The notes beneath the pieces were generated by a model that saw only the letters and a list, made by a program, of their open reading frames with translations, was not told the DNA's origin and searched no databases. A stretch of DNA of 63,190 bases, from positions 1 to 63,190 of IMG/VR virus record IMGVR_UViG_3300042691_045055, one strand, 5' to 3'. Of this stretch, positions 29,753-39,830 are shown one piece after another; the stretch's first letter is position 1; every line of letters begins with the position of its first letter. The stretch is from a virus. Both the position numbers and the translations under genes were made by a program.

Positions 29753-30313
29753 ATGAGAATCGACGAATTTAAAAATAGACTTATCAATGGTGGCGCTCGT
29801 TCGAACCTGTTTATGGTTCGTGGATCGTTCCCAGGTAGTGTAATTGGTTCCATACCAAATTCCAACCCAAATGATGATATTCGTTTTATGGTTCGCAGCG
29901 CATCGATTCCAGCAGTTCAAGTTGGAACCGTTAAAGTTATGTTTCAAGGTCGTCCTTTGAATCTCTCGGGCGACCGCACGTTCGATAGCCCATGGAAAGT
30001 TACGGTTATCAACGATTCTACGTATCCGTTGCGCACCATGTTTGAAAAATGGAGCAACTATATCAACTCGATCGAAAGCAACGTTGGTCCGCTTCGCCTT
30101 TCGGCATACGCAATGCAATGGTATGTGACTCAATACGATCGTCAAGGTCAACCAGTCCATGAATATCACTTCAAAGATTGCTGGCCAGCCAACATTGGTG
30201 CAATTGCACTCGATTGGGATGAAAAGACTGCAGTAGAAGAATTTGATGTTGATATTGTTTATCAATACTACGAAATCACCAACAGTTTCGGTGGTGGAAG
30301 AATTTCCACTTAA
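29753..30313 (+). CDS. 19: tail tube protein gp19
   Basis: A 186-residue protein (T4 gp19 is 163). RIDEFKNRLINGGARSNLFM, RFMVRSASIPAVQVGTVKV and the central block PWKVTVINDSTYPLRTMFEK with W-S-N-Y-I-N are conserved tail-tube features. It forms the inner hexameric tube through which DNA passes. The position between sheath and portal is that of T4. Confidence 0.92.
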   Translation: MRIDEFKNRLINGGARSNLFMVRGSFPGSVIGSIPNSNPNDDIRFMVRSASIPAVQVGTVKVMFQGRPLNLSGDRTFDSPWKVTVINDSTYPLRTMFEKWSNYINSIESNVGPLRLSAYAMQWYVTQYDRQGQPVHEYHFKDCWPANIGAIALDWDEKTAVEEFDVDIVYQYYEITNSFGGGRIST

Positions 30314-30329
30314 AGTGGTTTAAAATATT

Positions 30330-32006
30330 ATGGAATTCAAATTATTTGGATTAAAACTCGGAAGTAACAAGAAACCGCTCGGATCTTCGGAAAACCGCAA
30401 GGTCCGGCGGTCTTTTGTGTTGCCACAAAACGACGATGATGCTGTAAGCATCGAAGCCGTTGGTGGCTTTTTTGGTCAGTATGTTGACTTTGACAGCACC
30501 ACCCGCAACGATGCGGATCTCATATACAAATATCGTGAAATGTCGATGCATCCTGAATGCGAGGCTGCTATTGACGATATTGTGTGTGAAGCAATCGTCA
30601 GCGAAGAAAATATGGTGCCTGTCAAGATTATTCTCGATAATATTGAATATAGCGACGATATCAAACGCAGAATAATCAAAGAGTTCAACAATATTTTGAC
30701 TCTTCTCAATTTTCAAACCAAAGGTTACGAAATATTTCGTCGCTGGTACGTGGACGGTAAAGTAGCCTTTCACATCATGGTTGACGATGAAAATCTCGAA
30801 CGAGGCATTCAAGAGCTGCGTTATGTGGATCCTGTAAACATTCAAAAAGTTAAACAATACAAACGCGAGTTGAATGCACAAGGTCAAAGAATCATAACAG
30901 GTGTGGATGAATTTTATGTTTTCAGCAAAGATGGTTTCCGAACAGGAATGCATCTTTCATCGCCATCAACAGGAACCGCTAGCGGATTGAGAATATCTCC
31001 TGATGCTGTGGTTTACATAACGTCTGGACTGTATGACAGCAGAAACAAGCGAACCATAGGCTATCTCAACAAAGCTATCAAGCCTTTAAACCAACTGCGC
31101 ATGATGGAAGATGCAGTTGTGATTTATCGTTTGAGTCGTGCACCCGAACGTCGTATTTTTTATATTGACGTTGGTAACTTACCCAAGCAAAAAGCCGAGC
31201 AGTATGTTCGCGATCTTATGAACAAGTATCGCAACAAGCTGATTTACGATGCAAGCACTGGAGAAATACGCGACGATCGTCGCCACATGAGCATGTTGGA
31301 AGATTACTGGCTTCCGCGTCGTGAAGGTGGTAAAGGTACTGAAATTACCACGCTTCAAGGTGCGCAAAATCTTAGCGAACTCGAAGACGTTAAATATTTC
31401 CAAAGAAAATTGTACAAGAGTTTGAACGTTCCTCTTTCGCGTATGGATGGTGAACAAAAAAGCTTCACTATCGGCAAGAGTACCGAAATACAGCGCGACG
31501 AAATCAAATTTGCTAAATTCATTAGCCGTTTGCGCAACAAGTTCAGCGAATTGTTTTACAACCTTTTGAAGACTCAATTGATCATGAAAAAGATCATGTC
31601 GGAAAAAGAATTCAATAAAATTCGCGACAAGATGTTTTTTGATTTCCTCAAAGACAGTTATTTTGCGGAACTCAAGCAAAACGAACTTGCTCTCGAACGC
31701 AGCAATGTGCTTACTCAATTGCAACCGTATGTAGGTACATATTTTTCTAAATATTGGATACAGAAAAATGTATTGAACATGAACGATACCGATATTGAAT
31801 TGATGGAAGCTCAGATCGAACAAGAAAAATTGATCGAACAGCAAAAACAAATTGTTGATGCACATCAATCCGAAATAGTTCAAAATCAAATATCTCCGCA
31901 AACTGAACAATCACCCGAACAACAAACATCAGAGCAACCCGAACAACAGCCTACACCCGAACAACAAACCGAACAACCACCCGCACAAGAACAGCCAAGA
32001 CTATAA
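30330..32006 (+). CDS. 20: portal vertex protein gp20
   Basis: A 558-residue portal subunit (T4 gp20 is 524). DLIYKYREMSMHPECEAAID near residue 65 and the block LPKQKAEQYVRDLMNKYRNK followed by LVYD-like LIYDASTGEIRDDR are classic for gp20. LEDYWLPRREGGKGTEITTL and LYKSLNVPLSRM are also conserved. The last 50 residues are a low-complexity Gln/Glu/Pro tail. It forms the dodecameric packaging channel, binds gp17 during packaging and the neck afterwards. Confidence 0.95.
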   Translation: MEFKLFGLKLGSNKKPLGSSENRKVRRSFVLPQNDDDAVSIEAVGGFFGQYVDFDSTTRNDADLIYKYREMSMHPECEAAIDDIVCEAIVSEENMVPVKIILDNIEYSDDIKRRIIKEFNNILTLLNFQTKGYEIFRRWYVDGKVAFHIMVDDENLERGIQELRYVDPVNIQKVKQYKRELNAQGQRIITGVDEFYVFSKDGFRTGMHLSSPSTGTASGLRISPDAVVYITSGLYDSRNKRTIGYLNKAIKPLNQLRMMEDAVVIYRLSRAPERRIFYIDVGNLPKQKAEQYVRDLMNKYRNKLIYDASTGEIRDDRRHMSMLEDYWLPRREGGKGTEITTLQGAQNLSELEDVKYFQRKLYKSLNVPLSRMDGEQKSFTIGKSTEIQRDEIKFAKFISRLRNKFSELFYNLLKTQLIMKKIMSEKEFNKIRDKMFFDFLKDSYFAELKQNELALERSNVLTQLQPYVGTYFSKYWIQKNVLNMNDTDIELMEAQIEQEKLIEQQKQIVDAHQSEIVQNQISPQTEQSPEQQTSEQPEQQPTPEQQTEQPPAQEQPRL

Positions 32007-32017
32007 AAGGCAATCCA

Positions 32018-32341
32018 ATGAACAGTTTCAACAAATTAAGAAATCGATCAAACTTGGATGAATCTGTTGTTTATTATTCGGACGATAGCGTAGCCAAACA
32101 AGCTGAACCAAAAAAATCAGTAATTGATAAAATCTACGATTCGATGGAAAAAAACAAAACCGAGTATGTGACTTTGCAAGACGGTTCGCATATCAAGATC
32201 GAACCGTCGCAAGCCAAAGAAATTGTTTATGCTTACGAAGAATTAAATAATATACATCAAGAAATATTTGAGAATTTTTTACAAAATAATATACAATCAC
32301 ATTCGATGATTGTAGAATTTTGCAACCAATACAACCTATAA
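32018..32341 (+). CDS. hypothetical protein between portal and protease
   Basis: A 107-residue, helical and charged protein that I do not recognise. T4 has the small prohead core genes 67 and 68 in this interval, so a scaffold accessory role is possible, but no sequence resemblance is evident to me. It contains TLQDGSHIKIEPSQAKEIVY and a hydrophobic C-terminal helix. It overlaps the next gene by one base (TAATG). Confidence 0.55.
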   Translation: MNSFNKLRNRSNLDESVVYYSDDSVAKQAEPKKSVIDKIYDSMEKNKTEYVTLQDGSHIKIEPSQAKEIVYAYEELNNIHQEIFENFLQNNIQSHSMIVEFCNQYNL

Positions 32342-32886
32342 TGGCAGTAACTTTTTCCAGATTAAAGTTTAAACGTCTAACCGATTTTATGGGTGATTCT
32401 GTTTTTTTAAATGATATTGGTAGCGTTTACAAGAATTCAAATACTCCTTACGAAGCTACCTATCAAATAAATTTTAGCGTTCACGGTACAGCATATACAC
32501 ACTATATCGCGACCGCTAGCACCATAGCAACTTTTCCTATTACCGATACTTATGCGGGTGCATACAAAATTTATGATTTTAATTACAATTTAAACAGAAA
32601 CGTAAAAATACAATTATCTTTAAACGCAAGTACAGAATTTATTGATATTTTGTGTTTGAGTGCAAATCGTGGTTTCAAAACCAACGTAAAAAATTCTGAA
32701 AATCTTTTGAATTACAGTTACGATTATGAAAACATAAAGCATGCTAACGGTACTAGCATTTCAAGTTCTCTTGGAACTACCGATCCAGCGCTTGTTTTCA
32801 CTCCCGATTCGATAGGAACCGACGGTTACATAAGATTTTCAGTAAAATTTTATAATAAATACATTGTAACTGGTACCCCCGAATAA
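32341..32886 (+). CDS. hypothetical beta-rich virion-like protein
   Basis: A 181-residue protein. I use the ATG at 32341, which overlaps the previous stop, in place of an upstream in-frame TTG. The sequence is Thr/Tyr/Asn-rich with strand-like segments (YEATYQINFSVHGTAYTHYI, YIRFSVKFYNKYIVTG). It has no catalytic motif. Its place between portal and protease suggests a head component such as a capsid decoration protein; this is only positional. Confidence 0.5.
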   Translation: MAVTFSRLKFKRLTDFMGDSVFLNDIGSVYKNSNTPYEATYQINFSVHGTAYTHYIATASTIATFPITDTYAGAYKIYDFNYNLNRNVKIQLSLNASTEFIDILCLSANRGFKTNVKNSENLLNYSYDYENIKHANGTSISSSLGTTDPALVFTPDSIGTDGYIRFSVKFYNKYIVTGTPE

Positions 32887-32898
32887 CAGAGGAAATTT

Positions 32899-33366
32899 AT
32901 GCCGTCAATTACAGGAAGCATTCTTTACGACAATTACGATCGCACAGTGGTTTCATTTGTGTGGGGTGGCGGTAGCTCCTTGGCAGCAGGTGGATTAACT
33001 GGAATAGTTCAGGCGAGTGGATTGACTTGCTACGATACCACCCAAACTGTAAACAGCTCAAATGTAAATATTAATGTTTCCAAAGTGTTTTGGAGTCTTC
33101 CGCAAGGAACAACCGCTACTGCAATAGAAGTAGCATGGGGTGTTTCTGGTTCGCTCACAGGATCTCCATTTTTATACTTAAACGGTAGTGGATATGTAAA
33201 TTATGTTGCCGATGGAATTTATTTTAAAAATGGAAGCACCGCAGCTGATCGTAGAAATTATGTTCAAATAAGAAACACTGCGGCAATGTCTCCGTTAGAC
33301 ACAGCTACTGTAATTTTGGAACTCGATAAAAACGGCGGATTCTTACGCACCAACACTAACTTATAA
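32899..33366 (+). CDS. hypothetical beta-rich virion-like protein
   Basis: A 155-residue protein with a Gly/Thr/Asn-rich beta composition. The segment NINVSKVFWSLPQGTTATAI, then EVAW, resembles a strand pattern seen in small phage virion proteins of unknown role. An SD (AGAGGAAA) precedes the ATG. It may be a partner of the preceding gene in decorating the capsid. Confidence 0.5.
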   Translation: MPSITGSILYDNYDRTVVSFVWGGGSSLAAGGLTGIVQASGLTCYDTTQTVNSSNVNINVSKVFWSLPQGTTATAIEVAWGVSGSLTGSPFLYLNGSGYVNYVADGIYFKNGSTAADRRNYVQIRNTAAMSPLDTATVILELDKNGGFLRTNTNL

Positions 33367-33375
33367 GAGAAACCA

Positions 33376-34020
33376 ATGAAACTCATAACAGAAGTCAACG
33401 AAAGCATCAAAGTTATAACCGAAGGAAAAGGCGATGGCAAACGCCATTTTATCGAAGGTATTTTTCTTCAAGGAAACATCAAAAACCGTAACGGTAGAAT
33501 GTACCCAATCGACATTCTTGAAAACGAAGTAAACCGTTACAACGACAATTTTGTGAAGCAAAATCGAGCTTTCGGCGAACTCGGTCACCCAGATGGTCCT
33601 CAAATAAATCTTGAACGTGTCAGCCATATGATTGTTAATCTTCACCGCGAAGGCACTGATTTTGTTGGCAAAGCCAAGATTATGGGTACACCGTACGGTA
33701 AAATTGTTGAAAATTTGATTGTGGAAGGCGCCAAATTGGGTGTGAGTTCGCGTGGAATAGGAACACTCAGCGAAAACAATGGCACACCTACTGTAAACAG
33801 CGACTTTAAGCTTTCCACTGCAGCCGATATTGTAGCGGATCCTAGTGCTCCCGAAGCGTTTGTGCGCGGCATTATGGAATCCAAAGAATGGATTTACGAA
33901 TCGGGTGTTTTGAAAGCTGTGGAAATAGAAAACTATAAAAATCAAATACGCAGAACTTCGATGCGAAAACTCGAAGAAGCCAAGTTAAATGCGTTTAAAG
34001 ATTTTTTACGTAAACTTTAA
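33376..34020 (+). CDS. 21: prohead core protease gp21
   Basis: A 214-residue serine protease, equal in size to T4 gp21 (212). HFIEGIFLQGNIKNRNGRMY, FGELGHP with His71, and LGVSSRGIG with Ser124/125 are the catalytic landmarks of the herpesvirus-type/T4 prohead protease fold. It cleaves scaffold gp22 and the gp23 N-terminus during maturation. It lies just before gp22, as in T4. Confidence 0.93.
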   Translation: MKLITEVNESIKVITEGKGDGKRHFIEGIFLQGNIKNRNGRMYPIDILENEVNRYNDNFVKQNRAFGELGHPDGPQINLERVSHMIVNLHREGTDFVGKAKIMGTPYGKIVENLIVEGAKLGVSSRGIGTLSENNGTPTVNSDFKLSTAADIVADPSAPEAFVRGIMESKEWIYESGVLKAVEIENYKNQIRRTSMRKLEEAKLNAFKDFLRKL

Positions 34021-34024
34021 TTTT

Positions 34025-34032
34025 TATAAATA
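34025..34032 (+). promoter_or_regulatory. T4-type late promoter (TATAAATA) before gp22
   Basis: An exact late-promoter core in the 38-base gp21-gp22 gap, 26 bases before the gp22 ATG and followed by an SD (TAGGAGA). With no terminator before 36677, it would serve both gp22 and gp23. Confidence 0.75.
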
Positions 34033-34058
34033 TTAGTTAACGATAATAGGAGATTTAA

Positions 34059-35279
<1,221 letters not shown>

Positions 35280-35320
35280 TTGCCTTTAATTAGTAACTCA
35301 AATTCTCAAAGGAGATTTCA

Positions 35321-36655
35321 ATGGATTTTAGAGTACCAGAAAAAGTAATGAAGAAGTGGGCACCTATTCTCGAACACGCGGATATGCCCGAAATCAACGA
35401 TAGCTATCGCAAGCAAGTAACCGCTGTGTTGCTTGAAAACCAACAGCAATACCTCCGTGAAGCTAGCCCAGCCAACTCGATCGGAAACGCCGCATCGATT
35501 GCAACTGGTGTTGGTGACAACCGTGTTGCTCTTTGGGATCCTATCCTCATCTCGCTCGTTCGTCGTGCAATGCCCAACCTCATTGCTTACGACATCTGCG
35601 GCGTTCAGCCGATGAGCGGTCCTACGGGACTTATCTTCGCCATGCGTAGCCGTTACAACGGTCAAGCAGGCGACGAAGCACTCTTCCTCGAACCAGCTAC
35701 CGCATTCTCGGGTACAACTGGTGGTGGCGTTGTTGGAGCAGGAACGTTTGGTCCAACCAACGGTGCATACAGCGACACGTACGCAGTTGATCCGTTCAGC
35801 ATGACCACTACTCGTGGTATGAGCGCAGGCACAGGCGAAGCTCTTGGTGACTCTAGCACCAACCCATTCGCTCAGATGGCATTCTCGATCGAGAAGACAG
35901 TCGTTGAAGCTCGTACACGCGCTCTCAAGGCTGAATACTCGCTCGAACTCGCTCAGGATCTCAAGGCTGTTCACGGTCTCGATGCTGAAACCGAACTCGC
36001 CAACATCCTCTCGGCTGAAATCCTCGCTGAAATCAACCGTGAAGTTGTTCGTACCATTTATGACGTAGCCAAGCTTGGCGCACGTGCTGGTACCACTCAG
36101 ACCGCTGGCGTGTTTGACCTCAACGTTGACAGCAACGGTCGTTGGAGTGCTGAAAAGTTCAAGGGTCTGCTCTTCCAAATCGAACGCGAAGCCAACCAGA
36201 TCGCCAAGGAAACTCGTCGCGGCAAGGGCAACTTTGTTGTGTGCTCGAGCGACGTTGCCTCGGCTCTCGCCATGGCAGGCGTGCTCGATTACGCTCCAGC
36301 CCTCAGCACCAACCTCAACGTTGACGATACTGGCAACACATTCGTCGGCGTGCTCAACGGCAAGTTCCGCGTGCACATCGACCCATACGCAACCCTCTCC
36401 AAGGACTTCTTCTGCGTTGGTTACAAGGGTAGCTCGCCATTCGATGCTGGTCTCTTCTACTGCCCATACGTACCGCTCCAGATGGTACGCGCAGTTGGTC
36501 AAGACAACTTCCAGCCCAAGATTGCATTCAAGACCCGTTACGGTCTCGTAAGCAACCCATTTGTTTACAACGCTTCGGGTGTATCGGACGGACAAGCTCT
36601 CACAGCTCGCCGCAACCAGTACTACCGCATCGTTCGTGTTGATAACCTCTTCTAA
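35321..36655 (+). CDS. 23: major capsid protein gp23
   Basis: A 444-residue capsid protein (T4 gp23 is 521). VRRAMPNLIAYDICGVQPMS and GPTGLIFAMRSRY are the most conserved gp23 block. YLREASPANS at residues 44-53 aligns with the T4 L-T-E|A maturation site, so gp21 probably cuts after Glu47. Codon use is clearly richer in C-ending codons than neighbouring genes (CTC, GCC, AAC, ATC), as expected for the most abundant virion protein. A strong SD (AAAGGAGA) precedes it and an intrinsic terminator follows. Confidence 0.97.
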   Translation: MDFRVPEKVMKKWAPILEHADMPEINDSYRKQVTAVLLENQQQYLREASPANSIGNAASIATGVGDNRVALWDPILISLVRRAMPNLIAYDICGVQPMSGPTGLIFAMRSRYNGQAGDEALFLEPATAFSGTTGGGVVGAGTFGPTNGAYSDTYAVDPFSMTTTRGMSAGTGEALGDSSTNPFAQMAFSIEKTVVEARTRALKAEYSLELAQDLKAVHGLDAETELANILSAEILAEINREVVRTIYDVAKLGARAGTTQTAGVFDLNVDSNGRWSAEKFKGLLFQIEREANQIAKETRRGKGNFVVCSSDVASALAMAGVLDYAPALSTNLNVDDTGNTFVGVLNGKFRVHIDPYATLSKDFFCVGYKGSSPFDAGLFYCPYVPLQMVRAVGQDNFQPKIAFKTRYGLVSNPFVYNASGVSDGQALTARRNQYYRIVRVDNLF

Positions 36656-36676
36656 TTCTAAAAATTAGATTGTCGA

Positions 36677-36708
36677 ACAGGGGAGCTGAAAGGCTCCCCT
36701 GTTTTTTT
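36677..36708 (+). terminator. intrinsic terminator after gp23
   Basis: A perfect 10-bp stem (ACAGGGGAGC paired with GCTCCCCTGT) with a 6-base loop, followed by seven T residues. It ends the head-gene transcript immediately after gp23. Confidence 0.92.
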
Positions 36709-36711
36709 GTA

Positions 36712-36719
36712 GATAAATA
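36712..36719 (+). promoter_or_regulatory. late promoter-like box (GATAAATA) after terminator
   Basis: GATAAATA directly follows the gp23 terminator and precedes the next tail gene by 15 bases, with an SD (TAGGAG) between them. Its position right after a terminator strengthens the call, as transcription must restart here. Confidence 0.55.
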
Positions 36720-36734
36720 AGTTTAGGAGCATTT

Positions 36735-37253
36735 ATGTTCGATCAAAACGGATATGGTCGTCTGCAGCTTCAGCCCGACAACAAAAACGGGATATTAGCT
36801 ACACACTTTCAATTTGAACTCAGAAAAACTAGTGTAACTACTTTTTTTTGTCAAAGTGTAAATTTACCTGGTTTGAGTTTAACACCTGTTGAACAAAAAA
36901 CCATGTTCAATAATATTCCTCGACCTAGCGGCGCTTTGGTGCCTGAAAATTTAGCAATCAATTTCATGGTTGACGAAAATTTAAAAAACTGGTTTGAAAT
37001 TTATAATTGGTTGCAAGAGTGTTCGGACGAACGCGATTTCACCAAATACAAGCCGCCTTCACAACATCTAAATAGCGAAGGATTGTTGTTTATACACGAC
37101 AGCAACAATCAACCACGGTTCAAAGTAAATTTTGAAAATCTGTTTCCAGTGAGTCTAAGCGGAATAAATTTTCAAACAGGACAAACAAATTCCACTTACC
37201 AATATTGTAGCGCAAATTTTAGATACACGGTGTTTACAATAAAAGAAATTTAA
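36735..37253 (+). CDS. tail tube-like protein in gp3 (tail completion) position
   Basis: A 172-residue protein. THFQFELRKTSVTTFFCQSV, then NLPGLSL, and PENLAINFMVDENLKNWFEI, with a following YNWL, follow the tail-tube-fold pattern of gp19-like proteins. In marine T4-like phages a gp3-type tail-completion protein sits between gp23 and uvsY, and T4 gp3 has a similar length (176). I therefore favour a tube terminator or tube-initiator role. Either gp3 or a gp19 paralogue remains possible. Confidence 0.6.
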   Translation: MFDQNGYGRLQLQPDNKNGILATHFQFELRKTSVTTFFCQSVNLPGLSLTPVEQKTMFNNIPRPSGALVPENLAINFMVDENLKNWFEIYNWLQECSDERDFTKYKPPSQHLNSEGLLFIHDSNNQPRFKVNFENLFPVSLSGINFQTGQTNSTYQYCSANFRYTVFTIKEI

Positions 37254-37269
37254 TTTGGAGATTTATATT

Positions 37270-37707
37270 ATGAAGATAGACGAATTGAGATCGCATGCAG
37301 AAAAAGATCTATCGTTTGACAATACCGAATTGGATCGTGAATCGCTAAGAATTCCTCAGCTTCACAACAAATATCTAAATTTTTTAAGCGACGAGCGACT
37401 CGTACTCAAAGGTTTTCAAATGGAGTACGACAAGTTGTGTCGTCTCAAATGGGAATATTACACTGGAAAAATGGATAGCCAACAACTCGCCGAACACGGT
37501 TGGCAACCGTTCATGTTACGAATATTAAAGCAAGACGTTGATCTTTACATGAACAGCGACGATGATATTTTGGCTGTTAAAGCCAAGATTGAACGTCAAA
37601 AAGAAAAAGTTGATTATTTGGAATCGATACTCAAAGGTATCATGAATCGTCATTGGCAAATTCGCTCGGCTATCGATTGGCGTAAATTTACGAGCGGCGT
37701 GAATTAA
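37270..37707 (+). CDS. uvsY: recombination mediator UvsY
   Basis: A 145-residue protein (T4 UvsY is 137). KIDELRSHAEKDLSFDNTEL, HNKYLNFLSDE and LKWEYYTGKMDSQQLAEHGW, then the helical C-terminal segment, match the UvsY family in cyanophage-like relatives. It loads UvsX onto gp32-coated single-stranded DNA. I start at the ATG at 37270, because the in-frame TTG at 37255 lies in the SD (TTGGAG). Confidence 0.87.
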   Translation: MKIDELRSHAEKDLSFDNTELDRESLRIPQLHNKYLNFLSDERLVLKGFQMEYDKLCRLKWEYYTGKMDSQQLAEHGWQPFMLRILKQDVDLYMNSDDDILAVKAKIERQKEKVDYLESILKGIMNRHWQIRSAIDWRKFTSGVN

Positions 37708-37712
37708 ATAAA

Positions 37713-39221
37713 ATGAGCAACACACCCGATATTGTTGTTTTTTACAATAATGATGTTCATGCCAAGATATCTTGCCGTGAACCGAGTATCGGCATGGAAA
37801 TGGTTGATTATTTTACATTCACGGTTCCCAATGCAAGATACACTCCTGCATATCGCCATAAAATATGGGACGGTAAAATTCGTTTGTACAATCAATACAA
37901 CGAATTGTTGTATTGTGGTTTGATGCCATATGTTATAAAATTTGCTGAAGAAAGAAATTACACTTTAAAATTCAACGATGATTTTGTTTCGACAAATTTT
38001 AATAATTATTCCAAAGAAGATACAGTTGATTTTTTAAACAGTCTCAACATACATTCACGCAATGCTAAATTGACTCCGTTACCGCATCAAATAGAGGGTG
38101 TTAATTACGCAACAAACAACAATCGTTGTTTGTTGTTGTCGCCTACCGCTAGCGGAAAGAGTTACATAATATATGCTCTTGTTCGACACTATCAAACTAA
38201 AATAAAAAATAAAATTTTAATAGTTGTGCCTACCGTGTCTTTGGTTTATCAGATGTTGAATGATTTTAAAGACTACAGTTCTGCCGTGGAATGGGATATT
38301 CAAACCGAATGTCATGGCGTTTTTTCTGGTCAAAACAAAGACACGGACCGTCAAATTGTTGTGAGCACATGGCAGAGTATTTACAAATTATCTAAAAAGT
38401 ATTTTGAACAATTCGAGTGTGTGATAGTTGACGAATCGCATCATATGCGAAGCGATAGCATCAAAGGTATTATGGAAAAACTGACAAAATGTCCATATCG
38501 AATAGGATTAACTGGTACTCTTGATGGTATGAAAACCAACAAATTGGTGGTGGAAGGACTCACTGGTAAAGTTCACAGAATAGCATACACCAAAGATCTT
38601 ATTGACGCTAACATTTTGAGTAAATTAAAGATAGAATGTATAACTTTAAAATACACCGACGACGAGCGAAAGTCAAATAAAAACTTAAAATATGACGAAG
38701 AAATAAAATACCTGATATCGCACGATCGCAGAAACAATTTTATTTCCGACTTGGCTTTGAATCTCAAAGGAAATACTTTGATACTGTATCAGTTTGTTGA
38801 AAAACATGGAAAACTTTTACACGATTTGATATCTTCAAAAAACAAAGACAACAACAGAAAAATATATTTTGTTAGTGGCGATATCGAAGCTGATGTTCGC
38901 GAATCGATGCGTAAAGCAGTTGAAAACGAAAACAATGCGATAATAGTGGCTAGTTATGGTACTTTTAGTACGGGTATAAATATACGCAAACTGCACAATG
39001 TTATTTTTGCTAGTCCTAGTAAAGGTCGTGTGCGTGTTCTCCAGAGTATCGGTAGGCAATTAAGAAAAAGTGATTCCAAAGAATGTGCAAAACTTTATGA
39101 CATTAGCGATGATATGAGTTGGAAATCGCATCAGAATTACAGTTTGAAACATTTTATGGAACGTTTGAAAATATACAGCGAAGAAAAATTTGATTATAAA
39201 ACAGTGAGTATAAAATTATGA
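37713..39221 (+). CDS. uvsW: DNA/RNA helicase UvsW
   Basis: A 502-residue SF2 helicase, equal to T4 UvsW (503). Motif I is SPTASGKS (about residues 143-150), motif II DESH (240-243), motif III LTGTLDG, and motif VI SIGRQLRKS near 445. The N-terminal domain contains DYFTFTVPNARYTPAYRHKI, with the following WDGKIRLYN, typical of UvsW. It unwinds branched DNA and R-loops and shuts off origin replication in favour of recombination-dependent replication. Confidence 0.95.
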   Translation: MSNTPDIVVFYNNDVHAKISCREPSIGMEMVDYFTFTVPNARYTPAYRHKIWDGKIRLYNQYNELLYCGLMPYVIKFAEERNYTLKFNDDFVSTNFNNYSKEDTVDFLNSLNIHSRNAKLTPLPHQIEGVNYATNNNRCLLLSPTASGKSYIIYALVRHYQTKIKNKILIVVPTVSLVYQMLNDFKDYSSAVEWDIQTECHGVFSGQNKDTDRQIVVSTWQSIYKLSKKYFEQFECVIVDESHHMRSDSIKGIMEKLTKCPYRIGLTGTLDGMKTNKLVVEGLTGKVHRIAYTKDLIDANILSKLKIECITLKYTDDERKSNKNLKYDEEIKYLISHDRRNNFISDLALNLKGNTLILYQFVEKHGKLLHDLISSKNKDNNRKIYFVSGDIEADVRESMRKAVENENNAIIVASYGTFSTGINIRKLHNVIFASPSKGRVRVLQSIGRQLRKSDSKECAKLYDISDDMSWKSHQNYSLKHFMERLKIYSEEKFDYKTVSIKL

Positions 39222-39685
39222 AAAAGAAAAAGAAGCCATCCGATTATTCGATCAAAATATTAAAATTAAACTACGGAGAAACATTGATATCGTATGTGAA
39301 ACACGATGCCAACGAGTTGATTCTTTTGGATCCGATGGTGATGGTTTACATACCCATGTTTGATAAAAATGGAAACATCACAAACACTGAAGTGGCTTTT
39401 CGTGATTGGATAGAAGGTTCTTTGAAAAAAGAATATCGAATATCAAAAAGTATAGTTTTAGTTGAAACCGATTGCGAGTCGGTGATACTCAATACTTACA
39501 ACAAAATATTAATGGAAGATGATAAGTTCTTTTCAGACGATCACCTTAAAAATACTTTAGATCTGTTTGACACACCCGATAAAGGTAAGCTTGGTCCTAA
39601 ATTAGAAAATTTTGAAGACGGTGAAGACGAAGACGATTTGGATGCTGATGGGTGGGACGATGTTCCACCTCGTTTTAAACCTTAA
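39218..39685 (+). CDS. conserved phage protein, possible Sm-like fold
   Basis: A 155-residue protein overlapping uvsW by ATGA. Residues 10-45 (SIKILKLNYGETLISYVKHD, then ELILLDPMVMVYIP) show the strand-turn pattern of an Sm1-like motif, as in the Sm-like protein described from putative cyanophage DNA. The C-terminal 40 residues are strongly acidic (FEDGEDEDDLDADGWDD). If Sm-like, it could form an RNA-binding ring; this is an inference from pattern and from its place beside uvsW and gp55. A conserved but uncharacterised protein is the safe description. Confidence 0.5.
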   Translation: MKKKKKPSDYSIKILKLNYGETLISYVKHDANELILLDPMVMVYIPMFDKNGNITNTEVAFRDWIEGSLKKEYRISKSIVLVETDCESVILNTYNKILMEDDKFFSDDHLKNTLDLFDTPDKGKLGPKLENFEDGEDEDDLDADGWDDVPPRFKP

Positions 39686-39696
39686 GGTACCTTAAG
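39681..39696. promoter_or_regulatory. 16-bp perfect palindrome
   Basis: CTTAAGGTACCTTAAG is a perfect inverted repeat with no loop, overlapping the stop codon of the preceding gene and opening the 145-base gap before gp55. There is no T-run, so it is not an ordinary intrinsic terminator. A dimeric regulator site is possible. Confidence 0.45.
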
Positions 39697-39807
39697 AATA
39701 CTACTTGTGTTTCCCTGAGCATGCATATTTAGCATGGTACTTTACAACAACAACACGAAAATTGCCATTTTGCAAAAATATTTTTTTGTAACAATTTATA
39801 AACAAAC

Positions 39808-39818
39808 TGCGTATAATA
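39808..39818 (+). promoter_or_regulatory. putative early/middle promoter -10 (TGCGTATAATA) before gp55
   Basis: Contains TATAAT with TG upstream; the same 11-mer occurs before gp41 at 61090. A TTGTAA at 39786 is a poor -35 (20-base spacer). The surrounding AT-rich gap carries no gene, so host-polymerase transcription of gp55 is plausible. Confidence 0.5.
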
Positions 39819-39830
39819 TTGGAGAAAAGA

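Noticed and set aside
35318-36595. 425-residue minus-strand open frame opposite gp23
   Set aside because: It mirrors gp23 almost exactly and reflects the strong codon bias of the capsid gene; there is no SD or homology, and all neighbours are on the + strand.
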